A stretch of DNA of 52,540 nt, taken from NCBI GenBank assembly GCA_013286385.1, contig JABDFU010000012.1, positions 1 through 52,540 of the forward strand, written 5' to 3'. The position numbers were made by a program, and so were the translations under genes. The stretch comes from Bacteroidota bacterium. GTDB lineage: Bacteria; Bacteroidota; Bacteroidia; JABDFU01. The notes under the pieces were generated by a model. That model saw only the letters and a program-made list of their open reading frames with translations, ran no database searches and was not told the DNA's origin. Shown piece after piece: positions 1-9,330 of the stretch. The stretch's first letter is position 1; each line of letters begins with the position of its first letter.

Positions 1-860
1 TAAAGCAAATGGAGCAAATTGAATTCGCCAACTCCCAGAAATCCGAATTTGAAGGTCTCAATTATACTTGTAACCGGATTAGCGAGTACGATCCATCTGT
101 ATTGCTGTGGAACGAAAGAGATTGGATATACTATCGGAGTGGCATACATGGAAATTTGGACTCCAAATGCAATTAAAAATTTCAAATCCCTGTATTTGGT
201 GGTTATTGATGAAATCAGAATGCCGAAACCAAAGCCCAAAATTCCCATTAACAAAATCAAAAATGGAAGGAATAGCAAAACAGTGTTTGGATGGATAGCG
301 TGAATGCCGAGAAAATAAGTCCAAATGGCGAGGAATAACAACAACTGGATTGCGAATTTAATCAGGTTTGAAATAACGATGGAAAGCGGTACGACGATTC
401 GAGGGAAATAAACTTTGCCGAATATATTTGCATTTGCGGTAAAGGTTTCAGAAGTTTTAATAAGTGTGTCAGCGAAATAATTCCAAAGGGTAACTCCGGC
501 CAGATAAAAGAGCAGTTTTGGTGACCCGTCCGTGGAAACATGGGCAAGTCTTCCGAATACAAGCGTAAAAGTAATTGTTGTAATAAGGGGTTGAATGAAA
601 AACCAGATCGGGCCAAGAATGGTTTGTTTGTAAACCGAAACAAAATCCCTGTAAACAAAAAGAAATATTAAATCCTTGAAACGAAGAATTGAGGCAAGGT
701 TTAATTTGTACCAGCGGGTCGAAGGTTCAATTTCTCTGTCCCAAACTTCTGCCATGTGCGTATTGTGTTCCAAATGCTTTGCAAATATATCCTTTTGCCA
801 GTCAGCAGGCATTGGCTTTGTATTTTTTCTTAAATTGCAGTTCGAAGTGTCAACTAACAT
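1..860 (-). CDS. ABC-2 type polysaccharide exporter permease (Wzm/TagG-like), partial
   Basis: An open frame runs from an ATG at 860 to the left edge without a stop (286 codons), so the C-terminus is missing. The product is an inner-membrane permease that, with a separate ATPase, exports O-antigen, teichoic-acid-like or capsular polymer. Family signatures are visible: YKQTILGPIWF (residues 77-87), FYLAGVTLWNYF (118-129) and VYFPRIVVPLS (150-160), followed by alternating hydrophobic segments. The first 35-50 residues are soluble and poorly conserved in appearance. M36, followed by AEVWDREIEP, matches the usual family start better than M1, so the true start may lie near 755. The gene diverges from the adhesin gene at 879 with only 18 bp between them. 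The ATPase partner is not in the window and would be expected to the left. Family assignment is secure; the transported polymer is unknown. Confidence 0.88.
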   Translation of the reverse strand, partial: MLVDTSNCNLRKNTKPMPADWQKDIFAKHLEHNTHMAEVWDREIEPSTRWYKLNLASILRFKDLIFLFVYRDFVSVYKQTILGPIWFFIQPLITTITFTLVFGRLAHVSTDGSPKLLFYLAGVTLWNYFADTLIKTSETFTANANIFGKVYFPRIVVPLSIVISNLIKFAIQLLLFLAIWTYFLGIHAIHPNTVLLFLPFLILLMGILGFGFGILISSITTKYRDLKFLIAFGVQISMYATPIVYPISFVPQQYRWIVLANPVTSIIETFKFGFLGVGEFNLLHLL

Positions 861-878
861 GATAAATCTTACTCGGGA

Positions 879-1367
879 ATGAATAAGTTGTGTTTATGGC
901 ATTGTTTTGTTTTTTCGTTTTTATTTGTTACCTCCGTTTCCTATTCTCAGTTCTCTCCCGATTCGGTGGCTCACCTGAGTTTTTGGATAAATTCAGATAG
1001 CGTTCATTTCTCCACCGGAAATCAGGTTGCCTATTGCTACGATTTGAGCGGCCATAAGGATACTGCAATTCAGAGGAATGTAAGCGATCAGCCGTCCCTT
1101 GTATCTAATGCTCTGTGTAACAGGAATGGCTTATATTTTGACGGGGTGCAGGACTTTTTGTCGGTTTCTGACACGCTAAAGGTCTGCACAACTTTTTTAG
1201 TAGCGCAATGGACTGGGGGGGGGGGACTGTTTTTCCTAATTGGACAGGAATTATGTCAAATGCCAACGGCGCCACACAACCCCAATATGTTTTTTTGCTT
1301 TATACAGGAAAATCCATTTTTTACCAGGATCCAAAGTATACAGCATTTAATACCAGCATCTATTTAA
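879..1367 (+). CDS. T9SS PKD-repeat adhesin, N-terminal part (frameshifted at G11)
   Basis: This frame encodes a signal peptide (hydrophobic stretch ending near SVSYSQ, residues 1-23) and the first half of a LamG/concanavalin-like domain (WINSDSVHF, FDGVQDFLSV). It then runs into eleven consecutive G at 1215-1225, reads Gly-Gly-Gly-Gly and stops at 1367 in unrelated sequence. The natural continuation (TVFPNWTGIM onward) is in the frame of the 1208-4168 ORF. Nine or twelve G would join the two frames; ten G would stop almost at once at a TAA. The parts are therefore one gene of about 1,095 codons, shown here in an OFF or miscalled state. No clear ribosome-binding site or TANNTTTG box was seen upstream. 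Confidence 0.8.
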   Translation: MNKLCLWHCFVFSFLFVTSVSYSQFSPDSVAHLSFWINSDSVHFSTGNQVAYCYDLSGHKDTAIQRNVSDQPSLVSNALCNRNGLYFDGVQDFLSVSDTLKVCTTFLVAQWTGGGGLFFLIGQELCQMPTAPHNPNMFFCFIQENPFFTRIQSIQHLIPASI

Positions 1368-4168
1368 ATGACTCATTAAATTTGAATTTTTCACCTATAA
1401 ATGCACCAAAAATAATAACAGGCGAATCACCTACTTCCAAGACCATCCCCAATTTAATCATTGGAAATGATCCTATGGATGCCGGAAATTGCCATTGGAA
1501 TGGCTATATCTTTGAAGTGATCAATTATGACACGGTATTGAATAAAGCTCAGATAAACCAGGTTGAAAACTATCTGCACAGCAAATATGCGCCCAAAGTC
1601 AATTTAGGTCCCGATATTTCTATAAATTCCGGATTCTGTGATACAACAATCAGAGCAGGAAGCTGCTATTTGAAGTACAGTTGGTCCAAATTTGACAGCG
1701 TCAATAATTCCTGGTCTGTAATCGATTCATTGCATGACAGTCTTTCCGTAAGCAATACGGGAAAATTTGCCGTTCATACCCTTGATGTGTTTGGGGCCTG
1801 GTCTTCAGATACTATAAGTGTAAAATTCCCGACCATCAGCTATCCTCCAAAAGTATTGCCTCTTTGCAAAGGAGGGACGGTAACCTGGAATACCCGTTTG
1901 GTCAATAGTCAATACACTTTTTTATGGCAGGATAGCATCGTTTCGGATTCGGCCTATTCCATTTCGAGTAGTGGAAACTATTTCGTAAAAATATCGGATC
2001 ATAGAAATTGTTCTCTTCAATCAGACACCATTTCTGTTATTCTTGATGCTTTCAAAGATTCCACCTCGCTTGGACCTAAAGTAAGCATTTGTAAAGGAGC
2101 ACGGATTAAATTAGTTCAGGGAGCAGCATTGGTTCAAGCGTATTCCTGGTCCCCGGGTGGCTCGACTCAGTCAAGTATAGCTATTCTGGATTCGGGCATG
2201 TATTATTTAACAGTAACGGATATAAACAGTTGCATGGCACTTGATTCAATAGACATTGCCATTAAGGGAGTTGCACCGATTGTCGGTTTTTCAATTACCA
2301 ATACAAAATACTGTCAATCAGATTCTGTGAAATTCATAAATCTTTCAAAGGATACAGTCCCCGGTGATTCTATAAAAAGCTGGTTTTGGAATTTCGGTGA
2401 TCTGACAACTGATACAACAAAGAATCCGAGCCATCTTTACAAGTCAAAATCGGATACCGGTACCTTCTCTGTTTATTTGATGATAACTTCCAGTTCAGGA
2501 TGCAGCAATACAAGTCCGGACAGCATTATTCATGTTTACCCAAAACCATATGTCGATTTTTCTTCCCCATTCCTTTTGTGTACAGGTTATGCCACTAAGT
2601 TCACCCCCATAGACAGCCTGTTTGGCTATTCAGTTCAAAGTTATTACTGGAATTTTGGTTCTGGAAAGGGAGATACCAGCCAGCTTCCGGTTTCCCAGAA
2701 AATATTTTCGACTCCCGGTACTTTCAAAGTCAAATTGGCCATAACCAGCAATCATGGATGTATCAGTGATACCGCATTTCATACATTTACGGTGAATCCA
2801 TCTCCAATCGCCAGTTTCACGACAACTCTTCCCTGCGCTGGAAGAGAAGTAATCATTACCGATAAATCTACATCTGTTTCCCCTATCCAGGATCACGAAG
2901 TCCTGTTCGGCGATAATACTTCACCGCTTTTTGTGACGAACGTTAACAATCTTACCCATACCTATACCAATTCAGGTCTTGATTCCCTTCTGATTATTGA
3001 TTCTGCCTTCAATGGCTGCGTTGACACCTTTAAAACCGTTCTAACCGTTCATAGTCTTCCGATCGATACCTTTACAGTTACCGGAACTCCTTTTTGTCTT
3101 AATTCCGGGGTAAATTTTAATTCCCTGGCCTATATTTTCCCTCCGGATACAATCGTCAACTGGAACTGGATTTTTGACGGCACTAAAAGTATTGGTGGGA
3201 AATCGTATTCAACGGTTATAAATCAGTTTTCCACTCCAGGTGTACATACAGCCTTTCTTATTGCAACTTCTTCCACCGGATGTCTGGATTCTTCGCGTAT
3301 TCAATCTTTCAGCATATTGCCATTACCCAATGCTGCTTTTACGTATTCTTCCACAGAAATCAATCCCCCTTTAACTGTTAAATTTTATCCTTCATTTGAA
3401 AGTTCGAAAAATACCTATTTATGGAATTTCGGAGCGGGCAATCACAGCAGTCTTGCAAACCCGTCCGTAAATTATTCGGCATCAGATACAGGGTTGCATA
3501 AGGTTCTGCTTACGTTAATGGATTCTGCCGGATGTTCAGATACTTCTTCACAGCATTTTGACATCAATTTCGCGCAGTATGATGTCACGCTGTGTCCGGT
3601 GACCGCTACCGTTGATGCTTATGGTTTCCTGTCCGTATATGTTACGTTTCAGAATAGGTCCAATCGTCCGCTGACAAACTTAAGTTTTGTTGTTGATGTG
3701 GATGGTGATCCGGGATTTATTGAACAGTGGAATGGTTCGTTAGGTGTTGGAAATACACTCGTTAATTATGAACTGCTTACCCAGCCCCGGCTAAGTTCTA
3801 CTTCAGAACATTCTTATGTTTGTGTAACAGCTGTTTATCCGGACGGCAGCGCAGATTCAGATCCTTCCAACAATACCTGTTGTGCTACGTTGAACAACAA
3901 TGCCTTTAGTCTGCCTAACCCAAGTCCCAATCCTGTCAGCGGAAACATCACCATACCTTTTATTATTCCTGCGGATGGATTGGTGCAGATTAACCTGTTT
4001 AATAATCTGGGACAGAAAATGATGGAAACCATTCAGTTCCCTGCGATTAAAGGTTATAACAGCGTAACCTATTATGCAGGAAATTTACCTCAGGGTGTTT
4101 ACCTGTATCAGGTCGACTACGGTACTTCCCAGGCGGTAAAGAAATTTGTAAAAACGAACATTCAGTAA
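1208..4168 (+). CDS. T9SS PKD-repeat adhesin, C-terminal part (frameshifted at G11)
   Basis: This frame carries the rest of the surface protein that starts at 879. It has the second half of a LamG-like domain ending in NQVENYLHSKYAP (near residue 130), then two Ig-like segments (about 130-350). About five PKD domains follow between 357 and 795, recognisable by WNFG or WNWIFD cores (PKD4 reads WNWIF). A CARDB-like segment (about 791-900) comes next, then a T9SS type A sorting tail in the last 85 residues (PNPSPNPVSGNI, INLFNNLGQK, GVYLYQV). Such proteins cross the outer membrane through T9SS and are tethered to the cell surface or released, commonly acting in adhesion. The ATG at 1208 lies just before the G tract and is probably not a used start, since it would give a protein without a signal peptide. 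Domain calls rest on motif reading; the number of Ig-like repeats is approximate. Confidence 0.85.
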   Translation: MDWGGGTVFPNWTGIMSNANGATQPQYVFLLYTGKSIFYQDPKYTAFNTSIYLNDSLNLNFSPINAPKIITGESPTSKTIPNLIIGNDPMDAGNCHWNGYIFEVINYDTVLNKAQINQVENYLHSKYAPKVNLGPDISINSGFCDTTIRAGSCYLKYSWSKFDSVNNSWSVIDSLHDSLSVSNTGKFAVHTLDVFGAWSSDTISVKFPTISYPPKVLPLCKGGTVTWNTRLVNSQYTFLWQDSIVSDSAYSISSSGNYFVKISDHRNCSLQSDTISVILDAFKDSTSLGPKVSICKGARIKLVQGAALVQAYSWSPGGSTQSSIAILDSGMYYLTVTDINSCMALDSIDIAIKGVAPIVGFSITNTKYCQSDSVKFINLSKDTVPGDSIKSWFWNFGDLTTDTTKNPSHLYKSKSDTGTFSVYLMITSSSGCSNTSPDSIIHVYPKPYVDFSSPFLLCTGYATKFTPIDSLFGYSVQSYYWNFGSGKGDTSQLPVSQKIFSTPGTFKVKLAITSNHGCISDTAFHTFTVNPSPIASFTTTLPCAGREVIITDKSTSVSPIQDHEVLFGDNTSPLFVTNVNNLTHTYTNSGLDSLLIIDSAFNGCVDTFKTVLTVHSLPIDTFTVTGTPFCLNSGVNFNSLAYIFPPDTIVNWNWIFDGTKSIGGKSYSTVINQFSTPGVHTAFLIATSSTGCLDSSRIQSFSILPLPNAAFTYSSTEINPPLTVKFYPSFESSKNTYLWNFGAGNHSSLANPSVNYSASDTGLHKVLLTLMDSAGCSDTSSQHFDINFAQYDVTLCPVTATVDAYGFLSVYVTFQNRSNRPLTNLSFVVDVDGDPGFIEQWNGSLGVGNTLVNYELLTQPRLSSTSEHSYVCVTAVYPDGSADSDPSNNTCCATLNNNAFSLPNPSPNPVSGNITIPFIIPADGLVQINLFNNLGQKMMETIQFPAIKGYNSVTYYAGNLPQGVYLYQVDYGTSQAVKKFVKTNIQ

Positions 4169-4192
4169 TTTCGCTGTCGTTTCTTAATCGCA

Positions 4193-5224
4193 CTATTGTT
4201 TCTGCTGCTTAATAAATGTTTTCAGATTGGATCCTGCATTCCGCCGGAATTTTTCTTCGAATAAGTCGTGTTCGGAATCATAGCGTATAAATTCCATAAA
4301 GAAGGCATTTTTGCAGAGTAGCGCTCTTTTGCTGATTTTGATGTAACGGATTTTGTTGTTAAGGGCAAGATCCTGAACCCCCAGTACGATAGCTAAAATT
4401 AATTTTTCCTTTTTGGATTTTTTCTCGTAAATGCGCTGATCAACCGTAAGCGTTTTGTAAAGACTGTCCAGTTTTTTCAGGCTTCGGAGTATGTATTGAT
4501 TATAAGTGAGTTCGTCTTGTTGCTCATTCGTGTATCGGATAAACTGCGCAGATTTTTTTCCGAATTTAAATGCGAGAAATTTTTTTGCGCCGGTTTCTCC
4601 TACAAAATTGGCGAGGTTCTCATTGTACTGAATATTGTCTTTTACGAAAACGGTGGAGTGGGTGAGTTCATGAAGAATGAGTTCGGCCAGATTTCCTTCG
4701 CTTTGATAGAGCATAGTTGAAAGTATAGGGTCTCTGAACCAGCCCAGAGTAGACCATCCGTTGGTGCTGCCAAGTTTTGTATCATATCCCTGGAGAATAA
4801 GACTGACCTGTTCAGCCTCGGCTTCTTCTTTACTGAAGAAGCCTTTGTAGGGCACTCTTCCGACTACCGGAAACCACCAGGATTTGATTTTAAGCTCAAA
4901 GGGTTCACATGCGGTAAGAACCCAAATGGCCGGCTTGTTTTTCTGGTCGTAAACGGAAGTATAGTTGGGAGAATTTTTTAGTCCAAGAGAGTCCATTGCA
5001 TACTTTCGGATATCCTCAATCAGTAAAAGTTTTTTTTTAAGCGAATCCTGAAATTGTTTATCCTTCAGGCAATCTTCAACCGGACGGGAATTCATAACAA
5101 TATACACTTGGCCTTTCCCCATTTTAAGGCCATAAATTAGCAGGGAGTTAAAACAGATCAGGAGGAGGCATGAAATCGCAAGAACTGCATCGGTCAGAAT
5201 TTTTAACGTAATTTTAGCTTTCAT
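4193..5224 (-). CDS. putative membrane-anchored zinc aminopeptidase (DUF2265/COG4324-like)
   Basis: The 343-residue protein has an N-terminal membrane anchor (about residues 9-33) and a zinc-metalloprotease motif HELTH at 185-189, followed by ENLANFVGE at about 202-210, which would supply the third ligand. This pairing and the LGWFRDPIL block are typical of the predicted aminopeptidase family PF10023. The substrate is unknown; topology places the catalytic part in the periplasm. It is transcribed away from the YdcF gene, with 14 bp between the two start codons, so the promoters must lie inside the coding sequences or face each other in the same few bases. It converges on the adhesin gene. Confidence 0.75.
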   Translation of the reverse strand: MKAKITLKILTDAVLAISCLLLICFNSLLIYGLKMGKGQVYIVMNSRPVEDCLKDKQFQDSLKKKLLLIEDIRKYAMDSLGLKNSPNYTSVYDQKNKPAIWVLTACEPFELKIKSWWFPVVGRVPYKGFFSKEEAEAEQVSLILQGYDTKLGSTNGWSTLGWFRDPILSTMLYQSEGNLAELILHELTHSTVFVKDNIQYNENLANFVGETGAKKFLAFKFGKKSAQFIRYTNEQQDELTYNQYILRSLKKLDSLYKTLTVDQRIYEKKSKKEKLILAIVLGVQDLALNNKIRYIKISKRALLCKNAFFMEFIRYDSEHDLFEEKFRRNAGSNLKTFIKQQKQ

Positions 5225-5238
5225 TTGAGACTTAAGGT

Positions 5239-6012
5239 ATGTTTTTTTTCATTTCGAAGCTGCTTTCTTTCCTGCTTAATCCAATACTCTGGATAGTAGT
5301 TCTGTTGATTTATCTTCTTACAGGAAAGGCCCCGGAGAGGAAAAAGCGTTTGATATGGATACTTTTGGCAGCTATACTGCTGTTTTCCAATCCGTTTTTA
5401 TTCGACCGGGCACTGCATTATTGGGAGGTTCCGGCTGTTTCATTGCAGAGTTCCCAAAATTATGAGGTTGCCATCGTGTTGGGAACCATTGCGCGGTATG
5501 ATAAAACAATGGATCGCCTGCAATTTTCGTATTGTGCTGACCGTATGTTTCAGGCTGTGGAGTTGTACCGGCAAGGAAAACTGAAGAAAATAATTTATTC
5601 AGGGGGCTCCGGAAGTTTGACGCGTCCTGAAGATATTGACGGTCCGTGGGTAAAGCGTTATCTGGTCACTATCGGAATCCCTGCGAATGACATTCTTTTG
5701 GAGGATATCTCCCGGAATACGCATGAAAATGCTGTCAGGGTAAAACTGCTTATAGACAGTCTGGAGGGGCCGCTGGGATTGTCCAAGAGGTATTTGCTTA
5801 TTACCTCTGCCTACCACATGAGAAGGGCGGCGGCTTGCTTTGAAAAGGCCGGCGTCCGGGTGGATCCCTATTCAACAGACCGTATAAGCGGGCCGGTCAA
5901 ATTCGATCTTGATTATCTGTTTGTTCCGAATGCCTTTACATTCGCAAGTTGGTTTCTGCTGAGTCATGAACTCTTCGGATGTTTTTTTTATAAAATAGCC
6001 GGGTATATATAA
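5239..6012 (+). CDS. YdcF/SanA-like DUF218 membrane protein
   Basis: The 257-residue protein has two N-terminal hydrophobic segments (about 5-25 and 38-50) followed by a DUF218 domain. The visible family motifs are VAIVLG, IYSGGSG, the EDISRNTHENA block and ITSAYHMRRA. Members such as SanA and YdcF are linked to envelope integrity and lipid carrier or peptidoglycan-related metabolism, but no single reaction is established for this branch. The gene is followed by convergent valS; their stop codons lie 12 bp apart within a short AT-rich inverted repeat. The start is the first ATG and leaves a 14-bp gap to the divergent aminopeptidase gene. Confidence 0.85.
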   Translation: MFFFISKLLSFLLNPILWIVVLLIYLLTGKAPERKKRLIWILLAAILLFSNPFLFDRALHYWEVPAVSLQSSQNYEVAIVLGTIARYDKTMDRLQFSYCADRMFQAVELYRQGKLKKIIYSGGSGSLTRPEDIDGPWVKRYLVTIGIPANDILLEDISRNTHENAVRVKLLIDSLEGPLGLSKRYLLITSAYHMRRAAACFEKAGVRVDPYSTDRISGPVKFDLDYLFVPNAFTFASWFLLSHELFGCFFYKIAGYI

Positions 6013-6030
6013 ATCCTCCGGAGTTTATAT
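6007..6030. terminator. inverted repeat between convergent ydcF-like gene and valS
   Basis: ATATAAA (6007-6013) pairs with TTTATAT (6024-6030) around the GC-rich palindrome CTCCGGAG. Both stop codons lie in the arms. A hairpin here could act as a weak bidirectional terminator, but there is no strong U-tract on either side, so this is tentative. Confidence 0.3.
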
Positions 6031-8664
6031 CCTTGCCAACTGCTCTTCAATTGATTTGATTTTGGCTTCCGCATCAGCCTGTTTCTGACGCTCTGTCTGA
6101 AGAATTTCGGGTTTTGCATTGGATACAAAACGCTCGTTGGCAAGTTTGGATTGTACGGTTTTTAAAAAACCTTTATTGTAGGCCAATTCTTTTTCAAGAC
6201 GATCCTTTTCGGCTTTAACGTCAATATCAACGGAGTAGGGGATGTAACATTCGAACTGCCGGATCTGAAAGGAAATGCTTTTTTCTGTTTTTTGAATGGA
6301 ATAACTGATCTTGCCAAGGTTTCCAAGTTTACTGATCAGGTCAGTCCAACTGTTACTAACGACAGGAGTGTTTGATTTTATTACCAATTCAAGTACTTCT
6401 TTGGGTGAAATATTTTTTTCTTTTCGGCTATTACGGATTCCGATAACGAGCTCACTGGCGAGGGAAAAATCAGCCAGAATTGCTGAAGAGGTAGCTGTGG
6501 TTTCAGGCCAATCGGCAGTTATAATGCAATTCTTTTCGTCACGAACAGCAATCAAATGCCACAGTTCCTCCGTTATGAAAGGCATAAATGGATGCAGGAT
6601 TTTTAAGATTTTTTCGAAAAATAAAACGGTGGATTCGAAAGTTGATTTGTCTATTGGTCTGCTTATTCCTTCGACAAATTCAGGCTTTACCATTTCAAGG
6701 TACCAGGAGCAAAAGTCGTCCCAGATGAGTTTGTAAACAGTCATCAGCACTTCGCTCATGCGGTATTTGCTGTAATGTTCATTGATGATACCGAGTTGTT
6801 CGTTAAAGCGTGAATTGAACCACTCAACGGCTGTTCTGCAGGCTTCCGGCTGAACGGAAGCCGGATCAACGGACCAACCCTTAATCAGCCGGAATGCATT
6901 CCAGATTTTGTTTGAAAAATTACGACCCTGCTCGCAAAGTGATTCGTCAAAAGGAAGATCGTTTCCGGCAGGGGAGGCCAGAAGCATTCCGACCCTGACT
7001 CCGTCGGCACCGAATTTCTCAATCAACTCAAGCGGGTCAGGGGAATTGCCGAGGGATTTAGACATTTTCCGGCCCAGTTTATCCCGCACAATACCTGTTA
7101 AGTAAACAGTTGAAAAAGGTTTTATTCCTCTGTACTCATAGCCTGCAATGATCATACGTGCAACCCAGAAGAAAAGAATTTCAGGCGCCGTTACCAGATC
7201 GTTGGTAGGGTAGTAATAGTTTATATCGGGATTCCCCGGATTTTTGAAGCCATCAAAAACACTGATGGGCCATAGCCAGGATGAAAACCAGGTGTCCAGC
7301 ACGTCTTCGTCCTGGCGCAAGTCAGACGGCATGTTTGCGCCGGTCTGACTAAGAACTTTAAATTTTTCAACTGCTTCTTCTTTGGTTTTTGCCACAACAA
7401 AATTTCCCTTTTCGTCGTACCAGGCCGGAATCCGTTGTCCCCACCAGAGCTGTCTTGAAATGCACCAGTCGTGAACAGTTGACATCCAGTGCTTATAAGT
7501 GTTTACGAATTTGTCCGGAATCAGTTTGATTTGCCCGTTCAAAACATTTTCAAGCGCAGGTTTTGAAAGCTTGTCCATTTTTACAAACCATTGCATGGAC
7601 AGACGCGGTTCAATTACAGCGTCTGTCCGTTCGCTGTATCCTACCTTGTTTTTAATTTCTTCAACCTTTACCAATCTTCCCAGTTCTTCCAGTTCTTTGG
7701 CAATTTTTTTACGGACAACAAATCGATCCTCGCCAACATAAAATCCGGCAGCCGGACTTATTTTACCCTCAGCTGTAAGCGTATCAATAATTTCTAATTT
7801 GTGTTTTTGTCCAAGATTGTAATCGTTTATGTCGTGTGCCGGTGTAACTTTTAACGCTCCTGTTCCAAAATTCCTGTCAATGTATTCATCAAAAATGACC
7901 GGAACAGACCGGTTTACAATTGGCACTATAATTTTTTTTCCTTTCAGATGCCGGTATCGTTCGTCCTCAGGATGAACGCAAATAGCTGTATCACCCAAAA
8001 TGGTTTCGGGTCTTGTGGTTGCAATGGTTATCCACTCATTGGCTGCTCCTTCGATCTGGTACTTAAAATAATACAGTCTTGAATTCACCTCTTTGTGAAT
8101 GACCTCCTCATCTGAAACAGCGGTGAGCCCCTGGGGATCCCAGTTTACCATTCGTACTCCCCTGTAAATCAAGCCCTTGTTATAGAGGTCGATAAAGACA
8201 TCAATTACGGCTTCACTCAGATTTTCGTCCATTGTAAACCGGGTTCTGTCCCAATCACAGGAGGCGCCGAGTTTCTTAAGCTGTTCGAGGATAATTCCAC
8301 CGTATTTTTCTTTCCATTGCCAGGCGTATTTCAAAAACTCTTCTCTGCTCAGGTCTGTTTTTTTTATGCCTTTTTCCCTGAGCATTGCCACTACTCTGGC
8401 TTCGGTAGCTATTGAAGCATGGTCGGTTCCCGGTACCCAGCAGGCGTTTTTACCCATCATCCTGGCCCTGCGGATCAAAACATCCTGTATCGTGTTGTTA
8501 AGCATATGTCCCATATGCAACACGCCGGTTACATTTGGAGGGGGAATTACAATGGTATAGGGTTCCCGTCCGTCCGGAACACTTTTAAAAAATTTGTTTT
8601 CCAGCCAATACTTGTACCACTTGTCTTCTATGCCCTTTGGGCTGTATGTCTTGGGAATTTCCAT
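6025..8664 (-). CDS. valS: valyl-tRNA synthetase
   Basis: This 879-residue class Ia synthetase attaches valine to tRNA-Val in the cytoplasm. It has the HIGH-type motif HMGH at residues 50-53 after PPPNVTGV, the WCISRQLWWGQRIP core block, the KMSKS loop near residue 532, and an editing domain containing TTRPETI. A C-terminal coiled coil rich in Lys and Glu (last about 70 residues) is the usual ValRS arm. Length is normal and the frame is intact. It lies 31 bp downstream of tRNA-Gly on the same strand and is probably co-transcribed with it, since no promoter box was found in the gap. Confidence 0.98.
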   Translation of the reverse strand: MEIPKTYSPKGIEDKWYKYWLENKFFKSVPDGREPYTIVIPPPNVTGVLHMGHMLNNTIQDVLIRRARMMGKNACWVPGTDHASIATEARVVAMLREKGIKKTDLSREEFLKYAWQWKEKYGGIILEQLKKLGASCDWDRTRFTMDENLSEAVIDVFIDLYNKGLIYRGVRMVNWDPQGLTAVSDEEVIHKEVNSRLYYFKYQIEGAANEWITIATTRPETILGDTAICVHPEDERYRHLKGKKIIVPIVNRSVPVIFDEYIDRNFGTGALKVTPAHDINDYNLGQKHKLEIIDTLTAEGKISPAAGFYVGEDRFVVRKKIAKELEELGRLVKVEEIKNKVGYSERTDAVIEPRLSMQWFVKMDKLSKPALENVLNGQIKLIPDKFVNTYKHWMSTVHDWCISRQLWWGQRIPAWYDEKGNFVVAKTKEEAVEKFKVLSQTGANMPSDLRQDEDVLDTWFSSWLWPISVFDGFKNPGNPDINYYYPTNDLVTAPEILFFWVARMIIAGYEYRGIKPFSTVYLTGIVRDKLGRKMSKSLGNSPDPLELIEKFGADGVRVGMLLASPAGNDLPFDESLCEQGRNFSNKIWNAFRLIKGWSVDPASVQPEACRTAVEWFNSRFNEQLGIINEHYSKYRMSEVLMTVYKLIWDDFCSWYLEMVKPEFVEGISRPIDKSTFESTVLFFEKILKILHPFMPFITEELWHLIAVRDEKNCIITADWPETTATSSAILADFSLASELVIGIRNSRKEKNISPKEVLELVIKSNTPVVSNSWTDLISKLGNLGKISYSIQKTEKSISFQIRQFECYIPYSVDIDVKAEKDRLEKELAYNKGFLKTVQSKLANERFVSNAKPEILQTERQKQADAEAKIKSIEEQLARI

Positions 8665-8695
8665 GGCTTGTATTTACGACTTGAGTTTAAGTAAG

Positions 8696-8768
8696 AGCGG
8701 AAAACCGGGTTCGAACCGGCGACCCTCAGCTTGGGAAGCTGATGCTCTGCCAACTGAGCTACTTCCGC
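8696..8768 (-). tRNA. tRNA-Gly (anticodon CCC)
   Basis: Read on the minus strand, the 73-nt sequence starts GCGGAAG and ends TTTCCGC plus a U discriminator, forming a seven-pair acceptor stem with one G-U. A D-arm with AGCTCAG..GGCAGAGC, a T-arm with GGTTCGAACC, and an anticodon loop TTCCCAA closed by CAGC/GCTG are visible. Loop positions 34-36 read CCC, giving glycine. CCA is not encoded. A perfect TANNTTTG box lies 11 bp upstream (8780-8787). Confidence 0.95.
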
Positions 8769-8779
8769 CAATAAAAATG

Positions 8780-8787
8780 CAAAACTA
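8780..8787 (-). promoter_or_regulatory. -7 promoter box for tRNA-Gly/valS
   Basis: The minus strand reads TAGTTTTG, a perfect match to the Bacteroidota -7 consensus TANNTTTG, ending 11 bp before the tRNA 5' end. No clear TTTG -33 element is present at the usual spacing, so the call rests on the -7 box and position. Confidence 0.5.
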
Positions 8788-8838
8788 CTAAAAGATGAAT
8801 AATTTTTGTTATTTTCGTGAGCTTAAAAAAATCAGATA

Positions 8839-9303
8839 ATGAAGTCTGTTGTATTATCAATCGTTTTGCTCACTGCGTGTTGGTCTAAAAGCAACGCACA
8901 GGATGCGGCAACTCCTCCTGATCCCAACGCTCCTGAGATCGTTTTTGAGTCAGAAACGCATGATTTTGGAACGTTAAAACAAGGCGCTGATTGTTTCACG
9001 GAGTTCAAGTTTAAAAACACAGGGAAAGAACCTCTTGTCATAAGTAAGGCACAGGCTTCCTGCGGATGCACGGTACCTTCTCCTCCCAAGGATCCCATAA
9101 AACCAGGAGAAACGGGAGTCATCAAAGTAAAATACGATTCAAACCGCGTGGGCCCTTTTGAAAAGACCATAACCGTTACTTCAAATGCGAAGACGCAGCA
9201 GAAAATATTACGAATTAAAGGGCGGATAGAGGCAAAGCCCGTGGAAGAAACGTTTCCGGATAATGGAATGAATAAAAATGGCATACCTTTTGAGGGTAAA
9301 TAG
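8839..9303 (+). CDS. DUF1573 secreted protein, copy 1
   Basis: The 154-residue protein has a signal peptide (residues 1-20, ending SNAQ) and one DUF1573 domain, an immunoglobulin-like fold common in Bacteroidota exported proteins. Family marks are HDFGTLKQG, EFKFKNTGKEPLVI, the SCGCTVP motif and TVTSNA. The biochemical role of the family is not established. It is followed after 27 bp by a clear paralogue at 9331, so the pair is a tandem duplication and very likely one transcript ending at the hairpin at 9832. An imperfect -7 box (TATTTTCG) lies upstream. Confidence 0.9.
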   Translation: MKSVVLSIVLLTACWSKSNAQDAATPPDPNAPEIVFESETHDFGTLKQGADCFTEFKFKNTGKEPLVISKAQASCGCTVPSPPKDPIKPGETGVIKVKYDSNRVGPFEKTITVTSNAKTQQKILRIKGRIEAKPVEETFPDNGMNKNGIPFEGK

Positions 9304-9330
9304 GCAGTTATAAACCAAAAAAACACAAAA

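Noticed and set aside
8832-9326. 164-codon ORF antisense to DUF1573 copy 1
   Set aside because: It mirrors a gene with a clear signal peptide and domain and has no recognisable features of its own.
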